From an uncultured Clostridia bacterium (lineage in GTDB: Bacteria; Bacillota; Clostridia; TANB77; CAG-508), in the NCBI GenBank assembly GCA_934167365.1, contig CAKPKU010000009.1:1-31802 (forward strand): a DNA stretch of 31,802 nucleotides, read 5' to 3'. Shown here piece after piece: positions 31,745-31,802 of the stretch. The notes beneath the pieces are model-generated. The model made no database searches and was not told where the DNA came from. It worked only from the letters and a program-made list of their open reading frames with translations. The position numbers were made by a program, and so were the translations under genes. Each line of letters starts with the position of its first letter. Position 1 is the first letter of the stretch.

Positions 31745-31802
31745 ATGTTCAGAGATTCAGAGCAAGCTTTAGATAGTATTTTTGTATCTTATAATAAAAT
31801 TT
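31745..31802 (+). CDS. Start of a gene running off the window
   Basis: ATG 31745 has AAGGAAGTG about 5 to 9 bases upstream, and the frame is open to the end of the window (MFRDSEQALDSIFVSYNKI). It is too short to assign. It lies in the same direction as the replication genes, after the hairpin cluster. Confidence 0.55.
   Translation, partial: MFRDSEQALDSIFVSYNKI

Overview
The window comes from a very AT-rich, low-GC Gram-positive bacterium, most likely an uncultured or gut-associated member of the Clostridia. This rests on the strong AGGAGG-type Shine-Dalgarno sites, TTG/GTG starts, the radA-disA pair, a YqeG-type HAD phosphatase, a FliB-type protein and the codon use. The species cannot be named from sequence alone.

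Region 1 (1 to ~5.7 kb) looks like core chromosome: the 3' end of a GH15-type glycosidase, radA, disA, two paralogous exported cyclophilin-type prolyl isomerases (one membrane-anchored, one lipoprotein) and yqeG.

Region 2 (~5.7 to 9.5 kb) holds a FliB-like Fe-S/lysine N-methylase protein on the minus strand, a nested palindromic repeat element (6820-7115), a PF10091 (GH144-like) glycosidase whose last codons run into a copy of that repeat, a ROK-type sugar kinase, and a truncated second copy of the start of fliB.

Region 3 (~9.4 to 12.5 kb) is a three-gene module with a leucine-rich-repeat protein made of eight exact 66-bp repeats. Its gene is frameshifted. The module is bounded by two identical 57-bp direct repeats, each containing a consensus-like promoter.

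Region 4 (12.5 to 24 kb) is a string of small accessory or stress genes: an ABC-F ATPase behind an erm-like translational attenuator with a 24-codon leader peptide, a nucleotidyltransferase-fold protein, an unknown 383-aa protein, a Fic protein with a palindromic operator, a 2H phosphoesterase, a Nudix hydrolase, hisS behind a His-His-His leader peptide and a terminator, a methyltransferase, an ASCH protein, a GNAT acetyltransferase, an HNH nuclease and a peptide deformylase variant.

Region 5 (24.1 kb to the end) is one end of an integrative element. It has an orphan 3' fragment of tRNA-fMet (attachment site), a tyrosine integrase with a premature stop, a two-gene cassette whose first protein ends in a HEPN RxxxxH motif (candidate phage defence), a DUF6076-like zinc-finger protein, an excisionase-type HTH protein, a phage-type replisome organiser, a DnaC-like helicase loader with a damaged Walker A, and a cluster of hairpins that may be an origin (oriT or replication). 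The two damaged genes suggest the element is decaying.

The most interesting items are the ABC-F attenuator, the hisS leader, the HEPN two-gene cassette, the LRR repeat gene with variation confined to certain codons, and the hairpin cluster at the right end.
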